The translations under genes and the position numbers were made by a program. This document shows positions 34,014-42,749 of a DNA stretch of 64,000 nt, piece by piece. Location of the stretch: the NCBI GenBank assembly GCA_001570385.1, contig BBYL01000033.1, positions 124,001-188,000 on the forward strand, written 5' to 3'. The notes under the pieces are model-generated. The model did no database searches, was not told the origin of the DNA, and worked only from the letters and a program-made list of their open reading frames with translations. The first letter of the stretch is position 1; each line of letters opens with the position of its first letter. The stretch comes from Microtetraspora glauca. Its GTDB lineage: Bacteria > Actinomycetota > Actinomycetes > Streptosporangiales > Streptosporangiaceae.

Positions 34014-35956
34014 GTGCCCGCTCCTTCCGGGATGCCGAGCCGTACGGGCTCCGGGTCGTCGTCGCCCGTGGCGGCCAGCAGAGTCGCCGGCAGCAGCACG
34101 ATCGCGGTGGTTCCGCCGAACGGCGAGGGACGCAGCTCCACGCGGACCCCGTGCCGGGAGGCGAGCCGGGCGACCACCACGAGGCCGAGCCGGTCGGTGT
34201 CGGCGAGGTCGAGCTCGGGCGGGCTCGCGAGCATGTGGTTGATCGCGTCGATCTCCTCGTCGGAGAGCCCGAGCCCCCGGTCCTCGACCTCGACCGCGTA
34301 CCCCCTGGCCACCGACTCTCCGCGCAGGGAGACCTCGGTGTGCGGCGGCGAGTAGGCCGCGGCGTTCTCGATCAGCTCGGCGAAGAGGTGGATGATGTCG
34401 GCCACCGCGCTCCCGGAGACCGCGGCCTCGGACATGGGGTACACCCGGACCCGCGTGTAGTCCTCCACCTCGGCGACCGCGCCCTGAAGCATGTCCGCGA
34501 CGGGCACGGGCCTGCGCCACGTACGGCCGGGCGACCCTCCGGCGAGGACGATCAGTCCTTCCGCCTGGCGGCGCATCCGGGTCGTCAGGTGGTCGAGCCG
34601 GAAGAGGTCCTCCATCGTGCTCGGGTCCGTGGTGCGGCGTTGCATGGCGTCGAGCAGCCGGAGCTGGCGCTGGAGCAGTCCCTGGCTGCGGCGGGCGAGG
34701 TTGCGCAGCGCCTGGCCGACGCTCTCGCGCGTGCGTGCCTGGTCCACCGCCGCCTCCACCGCGGTGTGCTGGACGGCGCTGAACGCGGCGGCCACGTCGC
34801 GCACCTCCCCGGTGCTGCCGATCGGCTCCAGCGGGGGCGCCTCCGCCTCGACGTCGCGCACCTTCTCGCCGCGCCGCAGGCGCTGGACCAGCCGCGGCAA
34901 CCGTACGTCCGAGAGCTCGGTGGCGGCCTCCTTCAGCCCGACGAGTTCGCGGGTGAGGCCGCGGCCCATCCGGATGGAGATGATCAGCGAGGCGATGACC
35001 GCGACGAGGCCGAGCAGTCCGGCGGCGCCGGCGCGGACGAAAACGCCGATCGCGGCGGGCTCGTTGCGCGCGTTGTACACCGCCCCAGCCTTGCTGAGCG
35101 CGTTGGTGTACGCGTTGTCCACCCGGTCGACGACGGACCGCCACAGGACGGGCGAGACCTGGCCGGTGACCTCGCCCTGGAGGAGGCGGTCCTCCAGGTT
35201 CGTCACCTGCCGGTACGCCTCCGACTTGGCGAGGACATCGAGCGGCGCGCGCAGCTCGTCGTCGAGCTCGTTCATCCCCTGGTCGAAGAGCACCCTGCGG
35301 GTCGTGACGTGCTGGGCGAACCTCAGCTTCTCCGCGTCGGTGAACGTTCTCGACTGCCCGAGCACGCCGGCCACGAGCGCCCGCTCCTTGGCCAGCACGT
35401 GCTGGGCGCCCGCGATCGAGACGAGGCTGCGGCCCTGCTGTGCGGTCGTGACGACGGTGCCCATGGCGGCGACGACGGAGAAGCGCTGCGAGGCGTCGGG
35501 GAAGGTCTCGTAGTTCTCGCCCAGGTTCGCGAGGTCGAGCTGACCGGCGTCGAACTCCATCCGCACGGTGTCGAGCCGGGCCGCCGCGTTCTTCATGTCC
35601 TCGTAGGGCTTCCTGCTCGCGTCGATGAGCATCGACTCCGCGTCGCCGTCCGCGACGAGCTCACGCATCCGCGTGCGCGCCCGGTCCACGACGGCCCGCT
35701 GGGCGAACATGTCGCTCCGGTCGACGTCCGAGCGGGAGGCCAGATATTGGGCGGAGAGCAGGTACTCGCGTTCGATCTCCGTGGCCAGCGCGTGGGCGGG
35801 CTCGCCGACGCTGCTGTAGACCGTCGAGGCGTTGAGCAGCCGGAACGCGTCACCGACGGTCAGGGAGGCGGAGAAGATCCACAGCGCGACAAGCGAGACC
35901 AACGGGATCACCAGCAATAGGGTGATCTTGAATCCAATGGACCTGCTCGCCGCCAT
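34010..35956 (-). CDS. cvnA: NIT-domain conservon-type sensor kinase, second copy
   Basis: A 648-residue CvnA-type protein: first membrane segment near 8-28 (ITLLLVIPLVSLVALWIFSAS), NIT-like sensing domain 35-290, second membrane segment near 305-328, HAMP-like linker, HATPase with FAELIENAAAYSPPHTEV and DRGLGLSDEEIDAINHMLASPP. It lacks the long proline-rich tail of the first copy. It is followed only by a DUF742 gene. A perfect inverted repeat lies 11 bases before its ATG. It may use the CvnB and CvnD of the neighbouring complete operon, which is inference. Confidence 0.93.
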   Translation of the reverse strand: MAASRSIGFKITLLLVIPLVSLVALWIFSASLTVGDAFRLLNASTVYSSVGEPAHALATEIEREYLLSAQYLASRSDVDRSDMFAQRAVVDRARTRMRELVADGDAESMLIDASRKPYEDMKNAAARLDTVRMEFDAGQLDLANLGENYETFPDASQRFSVVAAMGTVVTTAQQGRSLVSIAGAQHVLAKERALVAGVLGQSRTFTDAEKLRFAQHVTTRRVLFDQGMNELDDELRAPLDVLAKSEAYRQVTNLEDRLLQGEVTGQVSPVLWRSVVDRVDNAYTNALSKAGAVYNARNEPAAIGVFVRAGAAGLLGLVAVIASLIISIRMGRGLTRELVGLKEAATELSDVRLPRLVQRLRRGEKVRDVEAEAPPLEPIGSTGEVRDVAAAFSAVQHTAVEAAVDQARTRESVGQALRNLARRSQGLLQRQLRLLDAMQRRTTDPSTMEDLFRLDHLTTRMRRQAEGLIVLAGGSPGRTWRRPVPVADMLQGAVAEVEDYTRVRVYPMSEAAVSGSAVADIIHLFAELIENAAAYSPPHTEVSLRGESVARGYAVEVEDRGLGLSDEEIDAINHMLASPPELDLADTDRLGLVVVARLASRHGVRVELRPSPFGGTTAIVLLPATLLAATGDDDPEPVRLGIPEGAGT

Positions 35957-35967
35957 ACGCCCTCTTC

Positions 35968-35986
35968 TCGATCTTTAAAAGATCGA
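35968..35986. promoter_or_regulatory. Perfect inverted repeat before the second cvnA
   Basis: Arms TCGATCTT (35968-35975) and AAGATCGA (35979-35986) are separated by 3 bases. The site begins 11 bases upstream of the start codon, overlapping the place for a ribosome site. It could be an operator or a translation-blocking hairpin. Confidence 0.5.
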
Positions 35987-36028
35987 CGGAAAGGCTAGCA
36001 GTGAACCGATCCAATTTCTATATACCTC

Positions 36029-36754
36029 TTATATGCCACGAAGCCGGTGAAGCACCTGGTCAGCACGTCGGGCGATATTTCCGACGGCCGCGGCCTGATC
36101 GAGAAAGGCATCCTTCCACGCGAGCCGTGCCAGCTGTACGGCGAGCACCCCGAGAACGGTCACCTCGACGGTCAGAAACACCCGCTCCACGAGCCCGATC
36201 ATGAGCCCGTGACCGGGCAGGGCGAGATAGGTCATCGCGGCGAGCCCGATGCCCGAGGCCAGCGTCAGCCACTCGACCGGGCGGGCGACCGCCTTCCAGC
36301 GATCGTCCGCGGCGAATCTGCCGACGAGCAGGGCGGTCGCGGCGGGCAGGCTGACGAAGGCGGCCACCGAGACGTACCGGTGCACCTGCGCCGCCCAGGT
36401 CATCCCCTCGGCGATCGCCGACGTGGGAACGATCGCCGCGACCACGAGCGCGAGGCTCCACACGAGCATGAGCCGCTCCGGCCAGCCCGAGACCGGCGCC
36501 CGTACGGCACGCATCCCGGCGAGCAGCGCGAGCGAGCTCAGGCCCAGGACGACCATGGCGACCTCGGTCGCGCCGCTGCGATCGAGCACGGCGTAGTCGC
36601 TCAGCGTCAGGTTGATCGGATCCAGGTAGGGATCCGGATCGATCTGTCCCACGACGGCCGCGACGACGGCGGTCACGATGCCGCCGCAGGCAATCATCGG
36701 ATAGAGCCTCTTGACCATGATTTGAGAATCTCGCGAAAGATCGGCGCCGACCAT
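36029..36754 (-). CDS. DUF998 family membrane protein
   Basis: A 241-residue membrane protein with about six hydrophobic segments, matching DUF998: an N-terminal DPYLDPINLTLSDYAVLDRSG loop, a central WAAQVHRYVSVAAFVSLPAATALLVGRFAADDRW, and GLVERVFLTVEVTVLGVLAVQLA at the end. Function of the family is unknown. Start ATG 36754 has GGGAG upstream; ATG 36718 also fits. It lies between the second cvn pair and xylB, in the same direction as both, and is separated from xylB by a strong hairpin. Confidence 0.85.
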   Translation of the reverse strand: MVGADLSRDSQIMVKRLYPMIACGGIVTAVVAAVVGQIDPDPYLDPINLTLSDYAVLDRSGATEVAMVVLGLSSLALLAGMRAVRAPVSGWPERLMLVWSLALVVAAIVPTSAIAEGMTWAAQVHRYVSVAAFVSLPAATALLVGRFAADDRWKAVARPVEWLTLASGIGLAAMTYLALPGHGLMIGLVERVFLTVEVTVLGVLAVQLARLAWKDAFLDQAAAVGNIARRADQVLHRLRGI

Positions 36755-36774
36755 CCGGAGAACTCCCTACCCGC

Positions 36775-36806
36775 CCCTGATGCCGCCCCCCGAGACGGCA
36801 TCAGGG
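36775..36806 (-). terminator. Terminator after xylAB
   Basis: An 11-base perfect stem, CCCTGATGCCG (36775-36785) with CGGCATCAGGG (36796-36806) and a 10-base loop, begins 5 bases past the xylB stop. It closes the leftward xylose operon. Confidence 0.8.
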
Positions 36807-36811
36807 TCACC

Positions 36812-38236
36812 TCAGGGGCGGGCCGCCGCGTCCGCGTAGCGCTCGCGGAGGCCGGGGGTCGGCGCGGCCTCGTAGACCGCCGTCTTCCCCGCCGCCCACT
36901 CGGGTGGTTCCGTCCCGCCCGCCAGCGACCAGGCGGCCTGCCGCGCGGCCCCGTCGGCCACGTACTCCCCCGGCTCCGGCACCAGCACCGGACGGCCGAA
37001 GACCGTGGGGGCGATCCGCCGTACCGCCTCCGAGCGGGCGCCTCCGCCGATCAGCAGCACCCGTCGCGGATCCAGGCCGAGCGCGTCGAGGGCGTCGGCC
37101 AGCCCGCACAGCATGCCCTCCACCGCCGCGCGGGCCAGGTGCGCCGGTGTCGCAGTGGCGAGCGTGAGCCCCCGCAGCGAGCCGGTCGCCTCCGGCAGGT
37201 TCGGCGTGCGCTCGCCTTCCAGGTACGGCACCAGCACCAGGCCGCCGGCGCCCGGAGGACCCTGCAGGGCGAGTTCGTCGAGCTCCGCGGGGCCGACCCG
37301 CAGCAGGCGGGCGGCCGCGTCGAGCACCCGCGCCGCGTTCAACGTGCAGACCAGTGGCAGGAACCTGCCCGTGGCGTCCGCGAAGCCCGCGACCGCGCCG
37401 CTCGGGTCGCTCGACGGAGCGTCCGCGACCGCGAAGGCCGTACCGGACGTGCCGACGGACACCACGACGTCGCCCGGCCGCGCTCCCACGCCGAGGGCCG
37501 CCGCCATGTTGTCCCCCGTGCCGGGTGCGAGCCGTACGGGAGCGCGGGTTCCGGCTCGTGCGACGGTCGCCGCGCCCTCGACGATTCCGGCGTCCGCGAT
37601 GGTTCCCGCGTCGTCGGCGGGACCGAGGACGCGGGGCAGGGCCGGGACCGCGCCGAACGCCAGCTCCAGCAGGTCGGTGCGGTACGCGCCGGTCGCGGGT
37701 GACCAGTAGCCGGTCCCGGACGCGTCGCCGCGGTCCGTCGTGATCGTGTCCGGGGAGCCCGCGAGCCGCCAGGTGAGCCAGTCGTGCGGCAGGCACACCC
37801 GCGCGGTGCGGCGCGCGTTCTCCGGCTCGTGCTCGGCCATCCAGCGCAGCTTGCTCACCGTGAACGAGGCGACCGGGACGCTGCCGACGGCCTCCGCCCA
37901 CCGCTCTGGACCACCCAGTTCCTCGACGAGGTCCCGGGCGGCCCGCGCGGAGCGGGTGTCGTTCCAGAGCAGCGCGGGCCGTACGACGTCTCCCCGCTCG
38001 TCCAGGCAGACCATGCCGTGCTGCTGCCCCGCGACGCTCACGGCGGCGACGCCGTCGAGGCCGCCGGCCCGCTCGATCGCCTCCTGGAGCGCCGCCCACC
38101 AGTGGTCCGGGTGGACCTCGGTGCCCTGCGGGTGCGCAGCGCGGCCCTGGCGGACCAGGGCTCCGGACTCGGCGTCCCTGATCACGACCTTGCAGCTCTG
38201 CGTCGACGAGTCGACGCCGGCGACGAGGGTTCTCAC
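36812..38236 (-). CDS. xylB: Xylulokinase
   Basis: A 474-residue FGGY-family sugar kinase from GTG 38236, which overlaps the xylA stop as GTGA. It phosphorylates D-xylulose to xylulose 5-phosphate for the pentose phosphate pathway. Motifs are AGVDSSTQSCKVVI at the N-terminal phosphate-binding loop, SVAGQQHGMVCLDERGDVVRPALLWNDTRS, the catalytic aspartate in ITTDRGDASGTGYW, DVVVSVGTSGTAFAV and the C-terminal ADALDALGLDPRRVLLIGGGARS. Coupling with xylA fixes the assignment. No xylose transporter gene lies in the window. Confidence 0.97.
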   Translation of the reverse strand: MRTLVAGVDSSTQSCKVVIRDAESGALVRQGRAAHPQGTEVHPDHWWAALQEAIERAGGLDGVAAVSVAGQQHGMVCLDERGDVVRPALLWNDTRSARAARDLVEELGGPERWAEAVGSVPVASFTVSKLRWMAEHEPENARRTARVCLPHDWLTWRLAGSPDTITTDRGDASGTGYWSPATGAYRTDLLELAFGAVPALPRVLGPADDAGTIADAGIVEGAATVARAGTRAPVRLAPGTGDNMAAALGVGARPGDVVVSVGTSGTAFAVADAPSSDPSGAVAGFADATGRFLPLVCTLNAARVLDAAARLLRVGPAELDELALQGPPGAGGLVLVPYLEGERTPNLPEATGSLRGLTLATATPAHLARAAVEGMLCGLADALDALGLDPRRVLLIGGGARSEAVRRIAPTVFGRPVLVPEPGEYVADGAARQAAWSLAGGTEPPEWAAGKTAVYEAAPTPGLRERYADAAARP

Positions 38237-39378
38237 CCACGCACTCCGAGGATGTGCTCCAGCGCGAGCTGGTTGAGCCGGGTGAAGTGGAAGCCGCGCT
38301 CGGCCGCCTTGTCCAGGTCGAAGTCGTCCCGGGCCAGGTCCTCGTAGGTCTCGCCGGGCGCCAGGGTCGGCTGCGCCAGCTCGGTCACGCGGGAGCCGGC
38401 CAGGGCCTCCTGGACCTCGGGGTCGGCCCGGAACGCCACGGCCTTCTCCTTGAGGATGAGGTAGGTGCGCATGTTGGCCGCGGCGGAGTCCCACACGTCC
38501 GCCGCGTCCTCTGTGCGCAGCGGCTTGTAGTCGAAGTGCCGTGGGCCGTCGTAGCCGCCGTGCTCCAGGAGGTCCACGAGGAAGAACGCGTTCTTGACGT
38601 CGCCGTGGCCGAAGATCAGGTCCTGGTCGTACTTCGGCCCGTGCTGGCCGTTCAGGTCGATGTGGAAGAGCTTGCCGTGCCACAACGCCTGGGCGATGCC
38701 GTGCGCGAAGTTCATCCCGGCCATCTGCTCGTGGCCCACCTCGGGGTTGAGGCCGACCCGCTCGGAGTGCTCCAGCTCGTTGATGAAGGCGAGGGCGTGG
38801 CCGATCGTGGGCAGCAGGATGTCGCCGCGCGGCTCGTTGGGCTTGGGCTCGATCGCGAACCTGATGTCGTAGCCCTTGTCGACGACGTACTGGCAGAGGA
38901 GGTCCAGGCCCTCCTTGTAGCGGTCGAGCGCGGCCCTGATGTCCTTCGCGGCCTCGGACTCCGCTCCTTCACGGCCACCCCAGCACACGTACGTCGTGGC
39001 GCCGAGTTCGGCGGCGAGATCGATGTTGCGGATGACCTTCCTGAGGGCGTACCTGCGGATGTCGCGGTCGTTGCTGGTGAAGGCACCGTCCTTGAACACC
39101 GGGTGGGTGAAGAGGTTCGTCGTGGCCATCGGAACCTTGAGTCCGGTCTCGGCCAGGGCGCCCTTGAAGTTCGCGATCGCCCGGTCCCGGTCCGGCTCGA
39201 CGGCCAGCAGGTCGTCGTCATGGAAGGTCACACCGTACGCACCGAGCTCGGCCAGCCGGTGGACGCTCTCCACCGGGTCGAGCGGGGCCCTGGTGGCGTC
39301 GCCGAACGGGTCGCGCGCCTGCCAGCCGACCGTCCACAGGCCGAACGTGAAACGGTCGTCGGGGGTAGGTGTGTACAC
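38233..39378 (-). CDS. xylA: Xylose isomerase
   Basis: A 381-residue class I xylose isomerase from GTG 39378 behind GGAGG. It converts D-xylose to D-xylulose. The short (about 385-residue) actinomycete form is seen: start FTFGLWTVGWQARDPFGDATR, catalytic His in VTFHDDDL, WGGREGAE, metal ligands in FAIEPKPNEPRGD and LNPEVGHEQMAG, HIDLNGQHGPKYDQDLIFGHGD, and the C-terminal helix LNQLALEHILGVRG. It is the first gene of the xylAB operon and is divergent from a ROK repressor, with an operator just upstream. Confidence 0.98.
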   Translation of the reverse strand: MYTPTPDDRFTFGLWTVGWQARDPFGDATRAPLDPVESVHRLAELGAYGVTFHDDDLLAVEPDRDRAIANFKGALAETGLKVPMATTNLFTHPVFKDGAFTSNDRDIRRYALRKVIRNIDLAAELGATTYVCWGGREGAESEAAKDIRAALDRYKEGLDLLCQYVVDKGYDIRFAIEPKPNEPRGDILLPTIGHALAFINELEHSERVGLNPEVGHEQMAGMNFAHGIAQALWHGKLFHIDLNGQHGPKYDQDLIFGHGDVKNAFFLVDLLEHGGYDGPRHFDYKPLRTEDAADVWDSAAANMRTYLILKEKAVAFRADPEVQEALAGSRVTELAQPTLAPGETYEDLARDDFDLDKAAERGFHFTRLNQLALEHILGVRG

Positions 39379-39390
39379 GTGGCGCCTCCG

Positions 39391-39415
39391 AATTAGTCTA
39401 AGTTATGGACTAAAT
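39391..39415. promoter_or_regulatory. ROK (XylR-type) operator of xylAB
   Basis: TTAGTC (39393-39398) and GACTAA (39408-39413) form an inverted repeat with a 9-base spacer, 13 bases before the xylA start. It lies in the 100-base gap between xylA and the divergent ROK gene. It is the obvious binding site for that repressor; xylose should release it. Confidence 0.75.
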
Positions 39416-39478
39416 ATCCGGCGTCACCGGCGGCAGGTCAAGAGGGCCGTCCGCCGCGCGACAGGTCAAGTGGGTGCG

Positions 39479-40645
39479 ATGACACAGGCGGTCCGGCACG
39501 ACGCGATGCGCGCGCGTAATCTGGCGCTCGTTCTCGGCGAGGTCAGCGCGCGGGGCTCGGTGACGCGCGCCGCGCTCGCCGAGATCACCGGACTGGCCAA
39601 GACCACGGTGTCGAAACTGGTCGGCGACCTGATCGAGGCCGGGCTGGTGATCGAGACCGGCGTCGTCAGGGTTGGTGAGCGCGGGCGCCCCGGCATGGAG
39701 GTGCGGGTCAGCGGCCGGCGGGTCGCCGCGATCGGCCTGGAGATCAACGTCGACTACCTGGCCGCGCGCGTCGTCGATCTCTCCCGTTCGGTACGGATCC
39801 GCCGTACACAGCCTGTGGACAACCGGATGACCTCGCCTGGGGATGTCATAGCGATACTGCAGGATCTGGCGCTTTCGGTTGTGGACGAAGCTGTGGACAG
39901 CGGGCTTCGCGTGGTCGGCGGGGTGCTCGCCGTTCCCGGGACGGTCGACCTGGCGACCGGCACCGTCCACAGCGCGCCGAACCTGGGATGGCGGGACGTG
40001 CCGCTGCTCTCGCTGCTGCGGACGCCGTTCCCGTTGCGCGTGGACAACGAGGCCAACCTCGCGGCGCTGGGCGAGCTGTGGTTCGGCGCCGGACATCCGG
40101 ACTTCCTGCACGTATCCGGAGAGATCGGCGTCGGCGCGGGCCTGATCGTACGCGGCGAGCTGTTCCGGGGCTTCCACGGATTCGCCGGAGAGCTCGGGCA
40201 CGTGGTGGTCTCCCCCGGTGGCCCGCCCTGCCGCTGCGGGGGACACGGATGCCTTGAGACGTACGCCGGGCAGGACGTCCTGCTGGCCGCCGCCAACGCC
40301 GAACTCGGTGCGGGGATCGCCGGGCTTCTGGCGGAGCTCGACGCGGGCAACCGGGACGCGCTGGCCGCCTGCGAGCGTGCGGGGTGGGCCCTCGGCGTCG
40401 CCCTCTCCTCAGCCGTCAATCTCGTGGACCCGGGCACGATCGTGCTCGGCGGGATCTACGCGCCACTCTTCCCGTGGATCGGCGGCGTGGTGACCGAGAC
40501 GCTGGCCGCCAGGCTCGGCCAGATGCGGGAGGTCGTGCCGTCCGTCGAGGTCTCCCGGCTCGGCACGGAGGCAGCGACCCTGGGCGCGGCCGGGCAGGTG
40601 ATCCAGCAGGTCATCGCCGACCCCGCCGCGCTCCTGAACGCCTGA
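39479..40645 (+). CDS. xylR: ROK-family xylose repressor
   Basis: A 388-residue ROK regulator from ATG 39479. N-terminal winged helix (about 10-65): NLALVLGEVSARGSVTRAALAEITGLAKTTVSKLVGDLIEAGLV. The sugar-binding ROK fold follows, with VGGVLAVPGTVDLATGTVHSAPNLGW, the GFAGELGHVVVSPGGPPCRCGGHGCLETYAG zinc motif (CxCGGxGCxE) and a C-terminal VDPGTIVLGGIYAPLFPWI. Divergence from xylAB with an intervening operator makes it the xylose repressor. Three DnaA-box-like TGTGGAC sequences lie inside the gene (39814-39900). Confidence 0.92.
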   Translation: MTQAVRHDAMRARNLALVLGEVSARGSVTRAALAEITGLAKTTVSKLVGDLIEAGLVIETGVVRVGERGRPGMEVRVSGRRVAAIGLEINVDYLAARVVDLSRSVRIRRTQPVDNRMTSPGDVIAILQDLALSVVDEAVDSGLRVVGGVLAVPGTVDLATGTVHSAPNLGWRDVPLLSLLRTPFPLRVDNEANLAALGELWFGAGHPDFLHVSGEIGVGAGLIVRGELFRGFHGFAGELGHVVVSPGGPPCRCGGHGCLETYAGQDVLLAAANAELGAGIAGLLAELDAGNRDALAACERAGWALGVALSSAVNLVDPGTIVLGGIYAPLFPWIGGVVTETLAARLGQMREVVPSVEVSRLGTEAATLGAAGQVIQQVIADPAALLNA

Positions 40646-40759
40646 CCCGGCTCCGCGCGCCAGCCCCACGCCGAGCCCGGCATGTCACGCCCGCGCCGGA
40701 CACTCCGTCGCGCACTCCCGCGTCACCTGACCTCGGGCTGAGCACCGGAACTCGGCGGC

Positions 40760-40972
40760 TCAGAGGCCCGAGGGATCGCGGCCCACGCTGATCTGCTCGG
40801 CGATGCGGCGAACCTCCGGCTCGTCCAGGCCAGGAACGGGCGGAAGGCTCCCCTGGAGGATGGGCAGCACCTCGTGGAACGGCCGTCCGGCATGGCGCAC
40901 CGCCACCTCGTGGACGACCCGGAACAGGGTCAGATTGGCCTCGTGCTCCTGGGTGACCCGGTCAGCGATCAT
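40760..40972 (-). CDS. Small hypothetical protein
   Basis: A 70-residue helical protein from ATG 40972 with a balanced composition and no membrane segment: QEHEANLTLFRVVHEVAVRH, then RPFHEVLPILQGSLPPV and a C-terminal EPEVRRIAEQISVGRDPSGL. I do not recognise the family. The gene-like codon pattern supports it as real. It lies downstream of and convergent with the ROK gene, apart from other units. Confidence 0.6.
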   Translation of the reverse strand: MIADRVTQEHEANLTLFRVVHEVAVRHAGRPFHEVLPILQGSLPPVPGLDEPEVRRIAEQISVGRDPSGL

Positions 40973-41056
40973 GAAAGCGCCCCCTCCGTCGGCTCCAGTC
41001 CGCTGGCAACCGTACGGCCTGCCACCGACAGTTTCCGTGACCGCCGCGTCGCGTAG

Positions 41057-41078
41057 AATAATTGAGAGTTCAATTATT
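41057..41078. promoter_or_regulatory. MarR-type perfect palindrome before VOC gene
   Basis: AATAATTGA (41057-41065) and TCAATTATT (41070-41078) are perfect 9-base arms with a 4-base spacer, ending 13 bases before the VOC start. The TTGA-TCAA core is typical of MarR-family operators. No MarR gene is found nearby. Confidence 0.65.
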
Positions 41079-41091
41079 TTCGGGAGGGGCC

Positions 41092-41601
41092 ATGCCGGTT
41101 CAGCGACTCAACCACGCGGTGCTGTACGTAAGGGACGTCTCGGCGAGCGTCGCGTTCTACCAGGAGGCCCTCGGCTTCCGCGTCGTCATGGGCGGCCCCG
41201 GGGCGGCGTTCCTGCAGGCCTCCGGTTCGGCGAACGACCACGACCTCGGGCTCTTCGAGCTGGGCCCGCAGGCGGCGCCGTCCCCCGCCGGCCGGTCGGC
41301 CGTCGGGCTCTACCACCTCGCGTGGGAGGTGGACACGCTGGCCGAGCTGCAGCGCGTCGCGGTGAAGCTGAGCGAGATGGGCGCGCTCGTCGGCGCTTCG
41401 GACCACTCCACGACCAAGGCCCTGTACGCCAGGGACCCCGACGGGCTCGAGTTCGAGGTGTCCTGGCTGGTCCCGCTCGCCCTGATCGACGACGAGACCC
41501 TCGCGGGCCGCGCGCGCGTCAGGCCACTGGACCTCGCCAAGGAGCTGGAGCGGTACGGCGCGGAGACGCGGGGCGGCGTCGGAGTCTCCGTCCCCGCGTG
41601 A
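41092..41601 (+). CDS. VOC family dioxygenase-like protein
   Basis: A 169-residue protein from ATG 41092 behind GGGAGGGG. It has a catechol 2,3-dioxygenase-like VOC fold: LNHAVLYVRDVSASVAFYQEALGFRVV with the first metal His at position 7, GLYHLAWEVDTLAELQRVAVKL with a second His near 75, and the DPDGLEFEVSWLV glutamate near 125. All three ligands of the 2-His-1-carboxylate site are therefore present, so it may be an active extradiol dioxygenase or glyoxalase. It sits alone under a strong palindromic operator, which suggests induction by a small aromatic compound. Confidence 0.9.
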   Translation: MPVQRLNHAVLYVRDVSASVAFYQEALGFRVVMGGPGAAFLQASGSANDHDLGLFELGPQAAPSPAGRSAVGLYHLAWEVDTLAELQRVAVKLSEMGALVGASDHSTTKALYARDPDGLEFEVSWLVPLALIDDETLAGRARVRPLDLAKELERYGAETRGGVGVSVPA

Positions 41602-41907
41602 CCGCTCCGGCCGTACAGGTCGATCACGGTGGTCGGCTCTCCCGGCCACCACGCCGTTTTGGCCGCACTGCCGCCTCGGCTGTCCGGGCTGCCCGGGCCG
41701 CACGGGCCGCACGGGAGGCTCACCGGCCGTGGCAGGGCAGGCATGGCTGAACCCCGGCCGAGGCGCGGCCGGGGACAGCTTCGGGACGTCGGAGCCGGCC
41801 GGACACGGGGTCCCATTGACTGCCGATATTCAGTCGGGACATTTCGCCACCGGCACGTTACGCTTTGCGGTGATCTGTTACTGATCGATGTCTCAGAGGG
41901 ACGAGCC

Positions 41908-42738
41908 GTGGCTGACTGGGACCAGGATCACGCGCCGCCCGACATCGACACGTCCAGGCCGAACGTCGCGCGCGTCTACGACTACATGCTCGGGGGCAAG
42001 GACAACTTCGCCGCTGACCGCCAGGTGGCCGAGATGACACTGCGGATCGCCTCCGACGCCCGTCAGGTGGTCCGGTCCAACCGGGAGTTCATCCGGCGCG
42101 TGGTGCACTACCTGGCCGGAGAGGCGGGCATCCGCCAGTTCCTCGACATCGGCTCTGGCCTGCCCGCTCGGGAGAACGTCCACCAGATCGCCCAGACCAT
42201 CGCGCCCAAGGCCCGGGTGGTCTACGTGGACAACGACCCCATGGTGCTGGCCCACTCCAGGGCTGTCCTCGCAACCACCCGTACGACCTCCGTCGTCGCG
42301 GCCGACCTCCGCCGTCCGAGCGAGATCATCGACCACCCCGGCGTACGAAGGCTCATCGACTTCAGTGAACCCGTCGGGCTGCTGCTCTTCGCGGTCCTGC
42401 ACCATCTCGGGGACCAGGACGATCCCGCGGGCGTGACCGCCCGGCTGCGCGACGCGCTGCCCCCGGGCAGTCACCTCGCCATCTCCCATCTCCACAACCC
42501 CGGCCCCGCGCACCCTGGTGCCGCCCGGCGGGCCGCGATGGTCCAGAAGCTGTTGCACGAGAAGCTGGGCAGCGGCCGATGGCGGACCCACCAGGAGATC
42601 CTCACGTACTTCGGTGAACTGGAGCTCGTCGAGCCCGGCCTGGTGCCGCTCACCGAGTGGCGTCCGTCGCCGATGGACCGGGCCGAGCAGGGCGTCATGC
42701 GCCACGGCGCCTTGGGCGGCCTGGCTCGGAAACCGTAA
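41908..42738 (+). CDS. SAM-dependent methyltransferase, Methyltransf_19 (DUF574)
   Basis: From GTG 41908 (AGAGGGACG upstream), 276 residues; longer frames to 41629 are non-conserved. The DUF574 pattern is complete: DTSRPNVARVYDYMLGGKDNFAADR, then FLDIGSGLPARENVHQIAQ as the SAM loop, VVYVDNDPMVLAHSRAVL, and the AVLHHLGDQDDP region. This family is greatly expanded in actinomycetes, often next to developmental regulators, and its substrates are unknown. The MaoC gene follows by 11 bases and may be co-transcribed. Confidence 0.94.
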   Translation: MADWDQDHAPPDIDTSRPNVARVYDYMLGGKDNFAADRQVAEMTLRIASDARQVVRSNREFIRRVVHYLAGEAGIRQFLDIGSGLPARENVHQIAQTIAPKARVVYVDNDPMVLAHSRAVLATTRTTSVVAADLRRPSEIIDHPGVRRLIDFSEPVGLLLFAVLHHLGDQDDPAGVTARLRDALPPGSHLAISHLHNPGPAHPGAARRAAMVQKLLHEKLGSGRWRTHQEILTYFGELELVEPGLVPLTEWRPSPMDRAEQGVMRHGALGGLARKP

Positions 42739-42749
42739 AGTGCTGGCTT

